A stretch of DNA of 64,000 nucleotides from Arthrobacter sp. TPD3018 (GCA_003075315.1 QDFQ01000003.1:248001-312000), one strand, 5' to 3'; counted from the first letter of the stretch, positions 9,431 through 19,666 are shown. Notes: generated by a model not told the origin, from the letters alone. Made by a program: numbers and translations.

Positions 9431-11035
9431 TTAGTCCCGGCGCGGCGCGCCACTGGGGGAGACGGGTTGCGGACCGTCGGGCGTCACCTCCAGCGACGAA
9501 TCGCCGCCCAGCACCCGGTAAAGCGTCGCGCGATTGTTCGCCGCGGTCAGCTGCGTGCCGATCAGGGTACGCTGCGCCGAATAATAGCTGCGCTGGGCGT
9601 CGAGGCTGGACAGGAAGGTATCGAGGCCTCCCTGGTAGCGCGCATTGACCAGCCGCAACGTATCCGCGGCGGCGTCGCGGAAGTTCGCCTGCGCGCGCAA
9701 CTGGTCGGCAATCGTCCCCTGACGGGCGAGCGCGTCGGCGACCTCCTGGAACGCGGTCTGGATCGTCTTTTCATACGTCGCGAGCGCCGCGTCGCGCTGC
9801 GCCTCGGTATAACGGACGTTGGCGCGGCCGGCACCGGCCTGAAAGATCGGATAGCTGACCGACGGCGCTACCGAATAGTTGAACGCCCCGCCGGTGAAGA
9901 GCGTCGAGAGCGCGTTGCTCGCGAAGCCGACCAGCCCGGTCAGCGAGATACGGGGGAACAAGGCCGCGCGCGCCGCGCCGATCTGCGCGTTGTAGCTTTG
10001 CAGCGTATATTCCGCCTGCACCACGTCGGGCCGGCGCAGCAGGATGCCGCTGTCGAGCCCGGCGGGCAGACTGGCGATCGTCGGCGCGGCGACGTCGATC
10101 GATTCGGGCAGCAGCGCGGGATCGATCGGCGCCCCCACCAGCAATTGCAGCGCGTTGACGTCCTGCGCGACGAGCGTCTTCTGCTCGGCAAGGTCGGCGT
10201 TCGCGGTTTCGAGGATCTGCTCCGCCTGCCGCAGGTCGGTGCGGGCGCTGATCCCGCCCTCCAGCCGCGCGCGCGTCAGGCGCACGCTGACCGCGGCGCT
10301 CTTTGCGGTATCCTCTGCGACCTTCAGCAGGCTGCGGTCGGCGGCGTAGGTCAGCCAGCCGCTCGCGACCTCGCCCACCAGCGTCAGCCGGGTCGCGCGG
10401 GCTCCGGCTTCGGTCGCGAAATAGCGATCGAGCGCGGCGCGCGACAGCGATCGCAGACGACCGAACAGGTCGATCTCGAACGCCGTCGTCCCGATTTGCG
10501 CAGAGAAGGCGCTGTTGCCGCCGCCGGTGTTGAGGACCGTGCCCGTTCCCGTGCCGTTGCCCGTATCGACGCCGGTGCCGGCGCCCGTGCCAGTACCGCC
10601 GGTTCCCGTGCCGCCGGTGCCCGTTCCACCCGTTCCCGTGCCGCCAGTGCCCGTCCCGGTGTTGCCGCTGTTCGCGATGCCGCGCGTGCCGCTGCCGCCA
10701 TCCGAATAGGTGTAGCGGCCGGTGGCGTTGACCGCGGGGAACAGGTTGGCGCGCTGGATGCCATATTGCGCGCGCGCCGCGGCGATATTGGCGGCGGCGA
10801 CGCGCAGGTCGCGATTGTTGGCGAGCGCCTGGTCGATCAGCCGTTGCAGCCGCGTGTCCCTGAACACGTCGCGATAGGTGATCGCCGGCAGCCTTGCCTC
10901 GCTTTGGCGAAGGTAGGCGTCGCCCACCGGCCAGGACGCCGGCACCGGCGTTTCGGGGCGGACGTATTTCGGCTCCATCGAGCAGCCGGCGAGTATCGTG
11001 GCGCCGAGCGCGATGGCGAGGATCGAACGGGTCAT
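9431..11035 (-). CDS. RND efflux outer-membrane lipoprotein (OprM/NodT family)
   Basis: The 534-residue protein has a lipobox LAGC (Cys at 18) and the duplicated outer-membrane-factor repeats that form a TolC-like channel. It is the last gene of an efflux operon and overlaps the permease gene by four bases. Residues 121 to 173 form an unusual Gly/Thr-rich insert with five TGTGG-type pentapeptides. By comparison with OprM (ATGxYxx...FEIDLFGR flanks are present) this lies in the first outer-surface loop of the barrel. The family is certain; the exported substrates are unknown. Confidence 0.92.
   Translation of the reverse strand: MTRSILAIALGATILAGCSMEPKYVRPETPVPASWPVGDAYLRQSEARLPAITYRDVFRDTRLQRLIDQALANNRDLRVAAANIAAARAQYGIQRANLFPAVNATGRYTYSDGGSGTRGIANSGNTGTGTGGTGTGGTGTGGTGTGGTGTGAGTGVDTGNGTGTGTVLNTGGGNSAFSAQIGTTAFEIDLFGRLRSLSRAALDRYFATEAGARATRLTLVGEVASGWLTYAADRSLLKVAEDTAKSAAVSVRLTRARLEGGISARTDLRQAEQILETANADLAEQKTLVAQDVNALQLLVGAPIDPALLPESIDVAAPTIASLPAGLDSGILLRRPDVVQAEYTLQSYNAQIGAARAALFPRISLTGLVGFASNALSTLFTGGAFNYSVAPSVSYPIFQAGAGRANVRYTEAQRDAALATYEKTIQTAFQEVADALARQGTIADQLRAQANFRDAAADTLRLVNARYQGGLDTFLSSLDAQRSYYSAQRTLIGTQLTAANNRATLYRVLGGDSSLEVTPDGPQPVSPSGAPRRD
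10517..10675. repeat. 15-bp tandem repeat coding for TGTGG in the OprM-like gene
   Basis: The central part has five consecutive 15-base units with synonymous variation, encoding TGTGG four times then TGTGA. They are flanked by more irregular Gly/Thr/Asn codons. Copy number could change without a frameshift. Confidence 0.8.
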
Positions 11036-14000
11036 CGCGCAGGCTCCGGATCGGCGGCGGGCGGCATCGGCGGGGCGGGGGGCGTGTCGTCGTGATGCCC
11101 CTGGTGGCCCGTCGGACGGCCGCGCAGCTTGGCAAGGCCGTCGCGCACGCCGCGGCGTACGAGGACGAAGAACAGCGGGATGTAGAAGATCGCCAGGAAG
11201 GTCGCCGACAGCATGCCGCCGATCACCGCCGTGCCGATCGCGATACGGCTGTTCGCACCTGCACCAGTCGAGATCGCGAGCGGCAGCACACCGAAGATGA
11301 AGGCGAAGCTGGTCATCAGGATCGGCCGCAGACGAATCTTGGCCGCCTCCAGCGCCGCGTCGATGACGCGCGCGCCCTTGCGTTCGGCCTGTTCGGCGAA
11401 TTCGATCATCAGGATCGCATTTTTGGCGGCGAGGCCCATCGTCGTCAGCAGGCCGATCTGTAGATAGACGTCATTGGTCAAGCCACGCAGCGTCACGAAG
11501 GCGATCGCGCCGATCAGCCCCAGCGGGATGATGAGCAGCACCGCGAACGGGATCGACCAGCTTTCATACAGCGCCGCAAGGCACAGAAAGACGACCAGGA
11601 TCGACAGGCCGTACAGCAAGGGCGCCTGACCCGACGACAGCCGTTCCTGATAGCTGAGGCCGGACCAGGCGATCGACGTGCCGGGGATCTGTGCGGCCAG
11701 CTCGCTGATCCGGGCCATGGCGTCACCCGAGCTAACGCCCGGTGCGCCCGACCCCGAAAATTCGAACGAGGATATGCCGTTGAAGCGCGACAGCGTGGTC
11801 GGGGCGGTCGACCAACCCGTGGTCGCGAAGGACGAGAAGGGCACCATCTGGCCGTTCGATCCGCGCACGAACCATTGTTTCAGATCGTCCGGCGCGGCGC
11901 GATACGGCGCGTCGCCCTGCACATAAACGCGCTTCACGCGACCGCGATCGATGAAGTCGTTGACATACTGGCCACCCCAGGCGGTGGTCAGCGTGTTGTT
12001 CGCCGCGCTCTGCGTCAGGCCCAGCGCGGCCAGCTTCTGCTGGTCCATGTCGATGCGCAGCGTCGCGATGTCGGGCAGTTCGGTCAGGCGCACCGATGCC
12101 AGCTTCGGATCGGCATTCGCCATCGCGAGCAACTTGTCGCGCGCGGCGCCGAACTGTTCCTGCGTCAGGCCGCCGGTGTTCTGCAGCTCCATGGTGAAGC
12201 CATCGGACGAACCGAGGCCGCGGATCGCCGGCGGCACCAGTGCGAAGACCTGCGCGTCGCGAAGCCCGCGGAATGCGCCGGATGCGCGCTGCGTGATCGC
12301 ATCGGCGGTATTCTCCTTGCCGCTACGGTCCTTCCAGTCGACGAAGTTGAGGAAGCCCTGGCCGGTGTTCTGGCCGCTGACGCCGCCGCCACCGCCGCCG
12401 GCGACGGTGAACAGGACGGAGGTGTTCTTGGGCTCATATTGGGCGAAATAGTTTTCGACCTGCCGCTGCACCTGCTGCGTCCGCGCGATCGTCGCACCGG
12501 GGGGCAGGCGGAACTGCACGATCGCCGCGCCTTGGTCTTCGGTCGGCAGGAAGCCGGTGGGTAGGCGCAAAAACAATATCGCGAGCAACGCGACCACACC
12601 GACATAGATGAGCAGGAACAGCCACTTGCGATCCACCACCGTCTGCACGGCACTGGTGTAGCGTGTCACCGTCTTTTCGAACGTGCGGTTGAACCAATTG
12701 CCCGCGGCCTCGCCCCATTCGGCGACCTTGCCGAAGTGCTTCTTGATGCCCTTGCTCTCCGTCTGCTCCTGAGACTTCTGCTTCAGCAGCGAGGCGGTGA
12801 GCGCGGGGCTGAGGATCAGCGCGACGAGGACAGACAACACCATCGCCGACACGATGGTCAGGGAGAACTGGCGATAGATGACGCCGGTCGATCCGCCGAA
12901 GAACGCCATCGGCAGGAACACCGCCGACAGGACGAGTGCGATGGCGATCAGCGCGACGCTGATCTCGTTCATCGACTCGATCGTCGCCTGACGCGGCGTC
13001 ATCTCGGGGTCTTCTTCCATCAACCGCTCGACGTTCTCGACGACGACGATCGCGTCGTCGACGAGCAGGCCGATGGCGAGGACGAGGCCGAACAGCGTCA
13101 TCGTGTTGATCGAGAAGCCGGCGAAGTGGAAGATCGCGAAGGTGCCGAGCAGCACCACCGGCACTGCGATGGCGGGCACCAGAGTCGCGCGCCAGCTTTG
13201 CAGGAACACGAACATCACGATGACGACCAGCACGATCGCTTCGAGCAGCGTCTTCACCACCTCGTCGATCGACAGCTTGATGAACGCGGTCGTGTCGTTG
13301 GCGTAGGCGACCTTGAGGCCCGGCGGGAAGCTTTTGGCGACGCGCGCGACCTCGGCCTTGACCAGCTCGGCGGTCTTCAGCGCGTCGGCGCCCGGTGCCA
13401 GCAGCACCGCGATGCCCGCGCCGGGGTGCCGGTTGATGCGGCTGAAGGCGGCGTAGCTTTCGGCGCCCAGCTCGATCCGGGCGACGTCCGACAGGCGCAC
13501 GGTCGCGCCCGAGGGGAGCGTCTTGACGATGATCTGGCGGAACTGCTCGGGCGTTTGCAGGCGCGACTGTGCGGTGACGGTCGCGTTCAGCATCTGCTCC
13601 GGACTAGAGGGCACGCCGCCCACTTCGCCCGCCGCAACTTCGGTATTCTGGTTCTGGATCGCGGTGGTGATGTCCGACGGGATCAGCTGGTAGCTGGCGA
13701 GGCGCGCCGGGTTCAGCCAGATGCGCATCGCATATTGCGATCCGAACACGTTGACGTCGCCCACCCCCTGCACGCGGCCCAGCGGGTCCTGCAGGTTGGA
13801 AACGAGATAGTCGCTGACGTCCTGGTTCGTCTTCTGGTCGGTCTCGTCATAGACGCCGACGATCAGCAGATTGTCCGGGTTCGACTTGCGGACGACGAGA
13901 CCCTGTTGCTGCACCTGTTGCGGCAGGCGCGCGACGCCCTGCTGCACCTGGTTCTGCACCTGCACCTGCGCGATGTCGGGATCGGTGCCCTTTTCGAACG

Positions 14001-14280
14001 TCGCGGTGATCGACACCGAGCCGCGGCTCGACGACGAGGAGCTGAAATACAGCAGGCCGTCGATGCCGGTCAGCTGCTGTTCGATGACCTGCGTCACCGA
14101 ATTCTGCAGTGTCTGCGCGTTCGCGCCAGGGAAGGTCGCGCGGATCGACACCTGCGGCGGCGCCACGTCAGGATATTGCGCGATCGGCAGGCTCAGGATC
14201 GCGCCGACGCCCGCCAGCATCACGATGATGGCGAGCACCCAGGCGAAGATCGGACGGTCGATGAAGATGCGGGAGATCAT
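11032..14280 (-). CDS. RND multidrug efflux permease (AcrB/MexB, HAE-1 family)
   Basis: The 1082-residue inner-membrane proton-driven pump has the standard two-fold repeat: TM1 at the N-terminus (FAWVLAIIVMLAGVGAI), periplasmic porter and docking domains, and a TM4 with GLVLAIGLLVDDAIVVVENVERLMEE, whose paired Asp residues are the proton-relay acids. A second half has KNAILMIEFAEQ in TM10. It works with the adjoining membrane-fusion protein and outer-membrane channel. A polar C-terminal tail of about 40 residues extends past the last helix. Operon order is fusion protein, permease, channel; gaps are 6 bp and a 4-bp overlap. Confidence 0.97.
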   Translation of the reverse strand: MISRIFIDRPIFAWVLAIIVMLAGVGAILSLPIAQYPDVAPPQVSIRATFPGANAQTLQNSVTQVIEQQLTGIDGLLYFSSSSSSRGSVSITATFEKGTDPDIAQVQVQNQVQQGVARLPQQVQQQGLVVRKSNPDNLLIVGVYDETDQKTNQDVSDYLVSNLQDPLGRVQGVGDVNVFGSQYAMRIWLNPARLASYQLIPSDITTAIQNQNTEVAAGEVGGVPSSPEQMLNATVTAQSRLQTPEQFRQIIVKTLPSGATVRLSDVARIELGAESYAAFSRINRHPGAGIAVLLAPGADALKTAELVKAEVARVAKSFPPGLKVAYANDTTAFIKLSIDEVVKTLLEAIVLVVIVMFVFLQSWRATLVPAIAVPVVLLGTFAIFHFAGFSINTMTLFGLVLAIGLLVDDAIVVVENVERLMEEDPEMTPRQATIESMNEISVALIAIALVLSAVFLPMAFFGGSTGVIYRQFSLTIVSAMVLSVLVALILSPALTASLLKQKSQEQTESKGIKKHFGKVAEWGEAAGNWFNRTFEKTVTRYTSAVQTVVDRKWLFLLIYVGVVALLAILFLRLPTGFLPTEDQGAAIVQFRLPPGATIARTQQVQRQVENYFAQYEPKNTSVLFTVAGGGGGGVSGQNTGQGFLNFVDWKDRSGKENTADAITQRASGAFRGLRDAQVFALVPPAIRGLGSSDGFTMELQNTGGLTQEQFGAARDKLLAMANADPKLASVRLTELPDIATLRIDMDQQKLAALGLTQSAANNTLTTAWGGQYVNDFIDRGRVKRVYVQGDAPYRAAPDDLKQWFVRGSNGQMVPFSSFATTGWSTAPTTLSRFNGISSFEFSGSGAPGVSSGDAMARISELAAQIPGTSIAWSGLSYQERLSSGQAPLLYGLSILVVFLCLAALYESWSIPFAVLLIIPLGLIGAIAFVTLRGLTNDVYLQIGLLTTMGLAAKNAILMIEFAEQAERKGARVIDAALEAAKIRLRPILMTSFAFIFGVLPLAISTGAGANSRIAIGTAVIGGMLSATFLAIFYIPLFFVLVRRGVRDGLAKLRGRPTGHQGHHDDTPPAPPMPPAADPEPAR

Positions 14281-14286
14281 CGCGGA

Positions 14287-15540
14287 TCAGCCCGCCTTGC
14301 TTTGGGCGTTACCCTGCTGCTTGCCGTCGCCTTTGCCTTCGCCCTGTTTCGGGGGCGCGACCACCTGCGCACTGTTCGCCGGCACCGCCTTCACCTGCGC
14401 GCCGGGCCGCAGGTTGTTGAGGCCCTGCGTGATGACCTTGTCGCCGGGGTTCAGCCCCTGGGTTACCACCCAATATTGCCCCTGTGTGCGCGCGGCGGTG
14501 ACGGGGCGGCTGACGACCTTGTTGTTGGCGCCGAGGACCATCACGCTCGCATTGCCCTTGGCATCGCGCGACAAAGCGGGTTCGGGCACCAGAAAGGCGC
14601 GTTCATTGATTGCCTGCGCGAAGCGCGCCCGCACGAACATGCCCGGCAACAGCAGCCCCTGCGCATTGGGGAAGCGCGCGCGCATCGTGACGGTGCCGGT
14701 TTCCTGATTGACCAGCGCCTCGGCGAATTCGACCGTGCCGGTATAGCCATAATCGCTGCCGTCCTCGAGCAGCAGCTTCACCTCAGCCCGCGTCGGCGCG
14801 ACGCCGCCCTGCATCAGCTTGCGGCGCAGTGACAGCTGGTCCGCGGCGGATTGCTGGATATCGACGAAGATCGGATCGAGCCGTTGAATCTGCGCCAGGG
14901 GATCGGTCTGGCTCGCCGAAACGAGCGCACCGACGGTGAACAGCGATCGGCCGATCCGGCCGCTGATCGGCGCCGGCACCGTCGTGAATTGCAGGTTCAC
15001 GCGCGCCGTATCCAGCGCCGCCCGCGTCTGCGCGACGGAGGCGGTCGCCTGGCGGGCGGAGGCGATGGCGTTGGTATATTCCTGCTTCGACACCGCCTCG
15101 ATCGCGGCCAGCGGCTTGTAGCGGTCCGCCTGGATCGTCAGCGCTTCCTGATTGGCACGCGCGCTGGCGAGGTTCGCCTGCGCCTGGTTGACGGCGGCGC
15201 GATACAGGCGCGGATCGATTTCGTAGAGCGGCTGGCCGCGGCGGACCAGCGAGCCTTCCGTGAAGAAGCGGCGGCGAATGACGCCGTTCACCTGCGGGCG
15301 GACGTCGGAGCTTTCATAGGCACTGGTCCGGCCCGGCAGTTCGGTGACCATTGCGGCACTGGTCGGCTGCATCACGACATAACCGACCGTGGTTGGCCCG
15401 CGATTCGCGCCGCGGCCGCCGCCCTTTTCCTTGTCATGCGTACCACCGCCGCAGGCGGAAAGGGTGAGGGCGAGGGCGACAGTGGCGGTCCCGGCAAGGT
15501 GCCGCCGGCGACGAATCGATGCTGTGGTCAAGTATGTCAC
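14287..15540 (-). CDS. RND efflux membrane-fusion lipoprotein (AcrA/MexA family)
   Basis: The 417-residue protein has a basic N-terminus, a hydrophobic signal and lipobox LSAC (Cys near 30). Next come the barrel-sandwich part (TSAYESSDVRPQVNGVIRRR, GSLVRRGQPLYEIDP), the alpha-hairpin (about 100 to 165), the second half of the lipoyl domain (VPAPISGRIGRS) and the beta-barrel and membrane-proximal domains. The C-terminal tail is Lys/Gln/Gly-rich and probably disordered. It is the first gene of the efflux operon. No TetR/MarR repressor lies beside it; the divergent neighbour is rpiA, so any control is from elsewhere. Confidence 0.95.
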   Translation of the reverse strand: MTYLTTASIRRRRHLAGTATVALALTLSACGGGTHDKEKGGGRGANRGPTTVGYVVMQPTSAAMVTELPGRTSAYESSDVRPQVNGVIRRRFFTEGSLVRRGQPLYEIDPRLYRAAVNQAQANLASARANQEALTIQADRYKPLAAIEAVSKQEYTNAIASARQATASVAQTRAALDTARVNLQFTTVPAPISGRIGRSLFTVGALVSASQTDPLAQIQRLDPIFVDIQQSAADQLSLRRKLMQGGVAPTRAEVKLLLEDGSDYGYTGTVEFAEALVNQETGTVTMRARFPNAQGLLLPGMFVRARFAQAINERAFLVPEPALSRDAKGNASVMVLGANNKVVSRPVTAARTQGQYWVVTQGLNPGDKVITQGLNNLRPGAQVKAVPANSAQVVAPPKQGEGKGDGKQQGNAQSKAG

Positions 15541-15698
15541 CCGCTAATCTCGGCTCGCGCAGCCGCGACCTGCGCGACAATGCGCGGCGCGGCGGTTGGT
15601 TGCTCGTCGCGATGCAAAGACGGCGATCGACGGGGAAATGCAAGTCAAGTTGACCGTTATTAATGTCGCAAATTGTCGCAGTGCGGAAAAGGAGTGCC

Positions 15699-16400
15699 AT
15701 GACGGAGACATGCGACAGGGCGCGGCAGGACGCCGACAAGGCGGCTGCCGCGGCGGCGGCAGTGGACGAGGTGCGCGACGGCATGCTCGTCGGCTTGGGC
15801 ACCGGATCCACCGCGACGCACGCCATCCACCGGCTCGCCGAACGCATCGCGCAGGGTGGGCTGACGATCCGCGCCGTGGCGACGTCGCGCGCCAGCGATG
15901 CGCTCGGCCGCAGCCTCGGCATCGCGATGCTCGACTTTGCCGACGTGCCACGCGTCGACCTGACGATCGATGGCGCCGACTCGATCGATGATCGGTTGTA
16001 TGCGGTGAAGGGCGCGGGCGGGGCGATGCTGCGCGAGAAGGTGGTGGCCGCTGCGTCGGACCGGATGGTGGTGATCGCCGACGGATCGAAGCATTGTCCG
16101 AGTATCGGCGGGGTGCCGGTGCCGGTCGAAATCCTGCCCTTCGCCCGTGCGTCGGTGCTGGCGGCTTTGGGGGACGGCGCGACGTTGCGCCTGCGCGAGG
16201 GCGACGCCTATGTCACCGACAACGGCAATTGGATCGCGGACTGCCGCCTCGATCTTGCCGATCCCCTGGCTACCGTAGCGTGGCTCGATGCCTTGCCCGG
16301 TGCGCTCGGCCACGGGCTGTTCCTGCGCGAGGTGGACGGGGCCTATATCGCGCGCGGCGGCGTCGTTTCGCGACTGGAACGGGACGCGCCCTCCCGTTAA
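15699..16400 (+). CDS. rpiA: Ribose-5-phosphate isomerase A
   Basis: The start is ATG 15699, four bases after AAAAGGAG; the frame is open further upstream but without a better site. The 233-residue product has VGLGTGSTATHAI (phosphate loop), DLTIDGADSIDD (catalytic acid) and KGAGGAMLREKVVAAASDRMVVIADGSK (catalytic and phosphate-binding residues). It interconverts ribose 5-phosphate and ribulose 5-phosphate in the non-oxidative pentose phosphate pathway. It heads a cluster with transketolase, transaldolase and 6-phosphogluconate dehydrogenase on the same strand, and is divergent from the efflux operon. Confidence 0.95.
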   Translation: MTETCDRARQDADKAAAAAAAVDEVRDGMLVGLGTGSTATHAIHRLAERIAQGGLTIRAVATSRASDALGRSLGIAMLDFADVPRVDLTIDGADSIDDRLYAVKGAGGAMLREKVVAAASDRMVVIADGSKHCPSIGGVPVPVEILPFARASVLAALGDGATLRLREGDAYVTDNGNWIADCRLDLADPLATVAWLDALPGALGHGLFLREVDGAYIARGGVVSRLERDAPSR

Positions 16401-16471
16401 AGGCTGCCCTCGACCGCAACGGATCGGGCGTGCAGGCGTTCGATGCAGCGTAAGAGCAAGGGCCCTATTCC

Positions 16472-18541
16472 ATGACCGATACGACGACTGCGCTCCACGA
16501 GGACGGATCGCTGGAACGCCTGACGATCGACACGATCCGCACGCTGTCGATGGACGCGGTGCAAAAAGCCAATTCCGGCCACCCCGGCACGCCGATGGCG
16601 CTGGCGCCGGTCGGTTATACGCTCTGGTCGCAATTCCTGCGCTACGATCCGTCGAAGCCCGACTGGCCCAACCGCGACCGTTTCGTTCTGTCGGTCGGCC
16701 ATGCGTCGATGCTGCTGTACAGCCTGATCCACCTCGCCGGCATCGAAGAGATCGACGCGGACGGTAACAAGACCGGCCGTCCTGCACTCAGTCTCGACGA
16801 TCTGAAGGGCTTCCGCCAGCTCGCCTCGCGCACGCCGGGCCACCCCGAATATCGCCACACCACGGGCGTCGAGACGACGACCGGGCCGCTCGGCGCGGGA
16901 TGCTCCAATTCGGTCGGCATGGCGATCGCGGAGCGGTGGCTCGCGGCACGCTACAACCAGGGCGGCTTCACGCTGTTCGACCATGACGTCTACGCGCTGT
17001 GCGGCGACGGCGACATGATGGAAGGTGTCGCGGCCGAGGCGGCGAGCCTTGCCGGCCACCTCAAGCTCAGCAACCTGTGCTGGATCTACGACAGCAACCA
17101 CATCTCGATCGAGGGTGGCACCGATCTCGCGTTCGACGAAGACGTCGGCAAGCGGTTCCAGGCCTATGGCTGGAACGTCATCCACCTTAACGATGCCAAC
17201 GACACCAAGGCGTTTGCGGCTGCGATCGAGACGTTCAAGGCGACGAACGATCGTCCGACCTTCATCGTCGTCCATTCGGTGATCGGCTGGGGCAGCCCCA
17301 AGGCCGGCAGCGAAAAGGCGCATGGCGAGCCGCTCGGCGAGGATAACATCCGCGCGACCAAGAAGGCCTATGGCTGGCCCGAGGACAAGAGCTTCTACAT
17401 CCCCGATGGCGTCGCCGAACACTTCCACGACGCGATCGCCGACCGCGGCACCAAGCTGCGCGAGGAATGGGAAGCGAATTTCGCGAAGTATCGCGAGGCG
17501 CAGCCCGATCTCGCCGCCGAACTCGATCTGATGCTCAAGGACAAGCTGCCCGAGGGCTGGGACGCCGACGTTCCCGAATTCCCGGCGGATGAAAAGGGGC
17601 TCGCGACCCGCGATTCGGGTGGCAAGGTGCTCAACGCGCTCGCCGCCAAGGTGCCGTGGCTGATCGGCGGCTCCGCCGACCTCGCGCCGTCGACCAAGAC
17701 CGACATCAAGGGCAAGCCGTCGTTCGAGGCGTCGAACTACGGCGGTCAGAACTTCCACTTCGGCGTGCGCGAACACGGCATGGGCGGTGTGGTCAACGGC
17801 ATGACGCTGTCGCACCTGCGTAGTTATGGTTCGACCTTCCTCGTCTTCGCCGATTACATGCGCGCCCCCGTGCGCCTGTCGGCGATCATGGAGCTCGCCA
17901 GCGTCTGGGTCTTCACCCACGATTCGATCGGCGTCGGCGAGGATGGCCCGACCCACCAGCCGATTGAGCACCTCGCGACGCTGCGCGCCATCCCCGGCCT
18001 CGATACGATCCGTCCGGGCGACGCTAACGAAGTCGCTTATGCCTGGCGCGCCGCGCTGGAGGACGCCAGCCGCCCGACCGCGCTGATCTTCTCGCGCCAG
18101 GCGATGCCCACGCTCGATCGGTCGAAATATGCCTCGGCCGAGGGCGTGATGAAGGGTGGCTACGTCCTCGCCGATTGCGACGGCACGCCCGACGTCATCC
18201 TGATCGCGACGGGCAGCGAATTGCACCTTGTCGTCGAGGCGCATGAGAAACTGACCGCCGATGGCGTGAAGAGCCGCGTCGTCTCGTTGCCGAGCTGGTA
18301 TCGCTACGAACTCCAGTCCGACGACTATAAGGAAAGCGTGCTGCCCAAGGGCGTCACTGCGCGCCTTGCGGTCGAGCAGGCGGGCGAGATCGGCTGGCAT
18401 CGCTTCGTCGGCCTCGACGGCCGCACGATCACCATGTCGACGTTCGGCGCCTCCGCCCCCATATCCAAGCTGCAGGACAAATACGGCTTCACCGTCGACA
18501 ATGTCGTCAAGGTGGCGCGCGAGATGCTGGAGACCAAGTGA
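16472..18541 (+). CDS. tkt: Transketolase
   Basis: The 689-residue thiamine-diphosphate enzyme transfers two-carbon units between sugar phosphates. Visible features are ANSGHPGTPMALAPVGYTLW near the N-terminus, the ThDP/Mg motif GDGDMMEGVAAEAASLAGHLKLSNL, and in the middle domain EDGPTHQPIEHLATLRAIPGL with the family His and Glu. The C-terminal domain is complete. It follows rpiA by 71 bp and overlaps tal by one base (TGATG), so tkt and tal are translationally coupled. Confidence 0.97.
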   Translation: MTDTTTALHEDGSLERLTIDTIRTLSMDAVQKANSGHPGTPMALAPVGYTLWSQFLRYDPSKPDWPNRDRFVLSVGHASMLLYSLIHLAGIEEIDADGNKTGRPALSLDDLKGFRQLASRTPGHPEYRHTTGVETTTGPLGAGCSNSVGMAIAERWLAARYNQGGFTLFDHDVYALCGDGDMMEGVAAEAASLAGHLKLSNLCWIYDSNHISIEGGTDLAFDEDVGKRFQAYGWNVIHLNDANDTKAFAAAIETFKATNDRPTFIVVHSVIGWGSPKAGSEKAHGEPLGEDNIRATKKAYGWPEDKSFYIPDGVAEHFHDAIADRGTKLREEWEANFAKYREAQPDLAAELDLMLKDKLPEGWDADVPEFPADEKGLATRDSGGKVLNALAAKVPWLIGGSADLAPSTKTDIKGKPSFEASNYGGQNFHFGVREHGMGGVVNGMTLSHLRSYGSTFLVFADYMRAPVRLSAIMELASVWVFTHDSIGVGEDGPTHQPIEHLATLRAIPGLDTIRPGDANEVAYAWRAALEDASRPTALIFSRQAMPTLDRSKYASAEGVMKGGYVLADCDGTPDVILIATGSELHLVVEAHEKLTADGVKSRVVSLPSWYRYELQSDDYKESVLPKGVTARLAVEQAGEIGWHRFVGLDGRTITMSTFGASAPISKLQDKYGFTVDNVVKVAREMLETK

Positions 18542-19665
18542 TGAGCAAGCTGAGCGACCTTTCCGCTGCGGGCACCGCGGTGTGGCTCGACTTCGTCGAT
18601 CGCAAGTTTTTGGAAGCCAAGGGCCTCGAAAAGCTGGTGAACGAGGACGGCCTGACCGGCGTCACCTCCAACCCGTCGATCTTCGAAAAGGCGATGGGCC
18701 ATGGCGACGCCTATGACGCCACGCTCGCCGCCTTCGACAAGGAGAATCCCGGCGCGGCGACGATCGATCGCTACGAACATCTCGCGATCCAGGACATCAA
18801 GGCGGCGGCCGAGACGTTGCAGCCGGTTTACGACCGCCTCGATGGCAAGGACGGTTATGTCAGCCTGGAAGTGTCGCCGTACATCGCCGACGACACCGAT
18901 GCGACGATCGCCGAGGCCGACAAGCTGTGGCACATGGTCGACCGCAAGAACCTGATGATCAAGATCCCCGGCACGCTCGCGGGCGGGCCGGCGATCAGCG
19001 CGACGATCGCCAAGGGCATCAACGTCAACGTAACCTTGCTGTTCGCGCTCGATGCCTACATCCGCGTCGCCGAAGCCTATGCCACCGGTCTCGAGGAGCG
19101 CGTCCGCCAGGGCCAGCCGATCGACCATATCGCCAGCGTCGCGAGCTTCTTCGTCAGCCGCATCGACAGCGTCATCGACAAGGAAATCGACCGCCGCGTG
19201 GCCGAGGGCGATCCCGAAGCCGAGACGCTGAAGGGCCTGCGGGGCAAGGTCGCGATCGCCAACGCCAAGATGGCCTATCAATGGTTCCTCGACTTCGAAA
19301 AGTCGGACCGTTGGCAGGCGCTCGCCGCCAAGGGCGCGCAGCCGCAGCGCCTGCTGTGGGCGTCGACGGGCGTGAAGGACAAGGCCTATCCCGACACGCT
19401 CTACGTCGACACGTTGATCGGTCGCGACACCGTCAACACCATGCCGCCCGCGACGATGGATGCTTTCCGCGAACGCGGCACCGTCGCCGACACGTTGACG
19501 CAGGACGTCGAGGGTGCGCGCAAGGTGCTCGCCGATGCCGAGCGTCTGGGGCTGAACCTGACGGGTGTCACCGATACGCTGGTGTTGGAGGGCGTCGCCT
19601 CCTTCGCCAAGGCGTTCGACGACCTGCTGGGCTCGATCGCCGCGAAGCAGCCGGCGGAAGCGTAA
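18541..19665 (+). CDS. tal: Transaldolase (longer actinobacterial/proteobacterial type)
   Basis: The start is ATG 18541 within TGATG; a GTG directly before it in the same frame is less likely. The 374-residue enzyme moves a three-carbon unit by a Schiff base; LMIKIPGTLAGGPAI holds the catalytic Lys. GLTGVTSNPSIFEKAM and the ending with RLLWASTGVKDKAYPDTLYVDTLIG mark the 370-residue class rather than the 215-residue one. A strong terminator hairpin follows at once, closing the rpiA-tkt-tal unit. Confidence 0.96.
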   Translation: MSKLSDLSAAGTAVWLDFVDRKFLEAKGLEKLVNEDGLTGVTSNPSIFEKAMGHGDAYDATLAAFDKENPGAATIDRYEHLAIQDIKAAAETLQPVYDRLDGKDGYVSLEVSPYIADDTDATIAEADKLWHMVDRKNLMIKIPGTLAGGPAISATIAKGINVNVTLLFALDAYIRVAEAYATGLEERVRQGQPIDHIASVASFFVSRIDSVIDKEIDRRVAEGDPEAETLKGLRGKVAIANAKMAYQWFLDFEKSDRWQALAAKGAQPQRLLWASTGVKDKAYPDTLYVDTLIGRDTVNTMPPATMDAFRERGTVADTLTQDVEGARKVLADAERLGLNLTGVTDTLVLEGVASFAKAFDDLLGSIAAKQPAEA

Positions 19666-19666
19666 A

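Noticed and set aside
12736..14832. 698-codon open frame antisense to the RND permease and fusion-protein genes
   Set aside because: It covers parts of two real genes and their junction and has the composition of a shadow frame.
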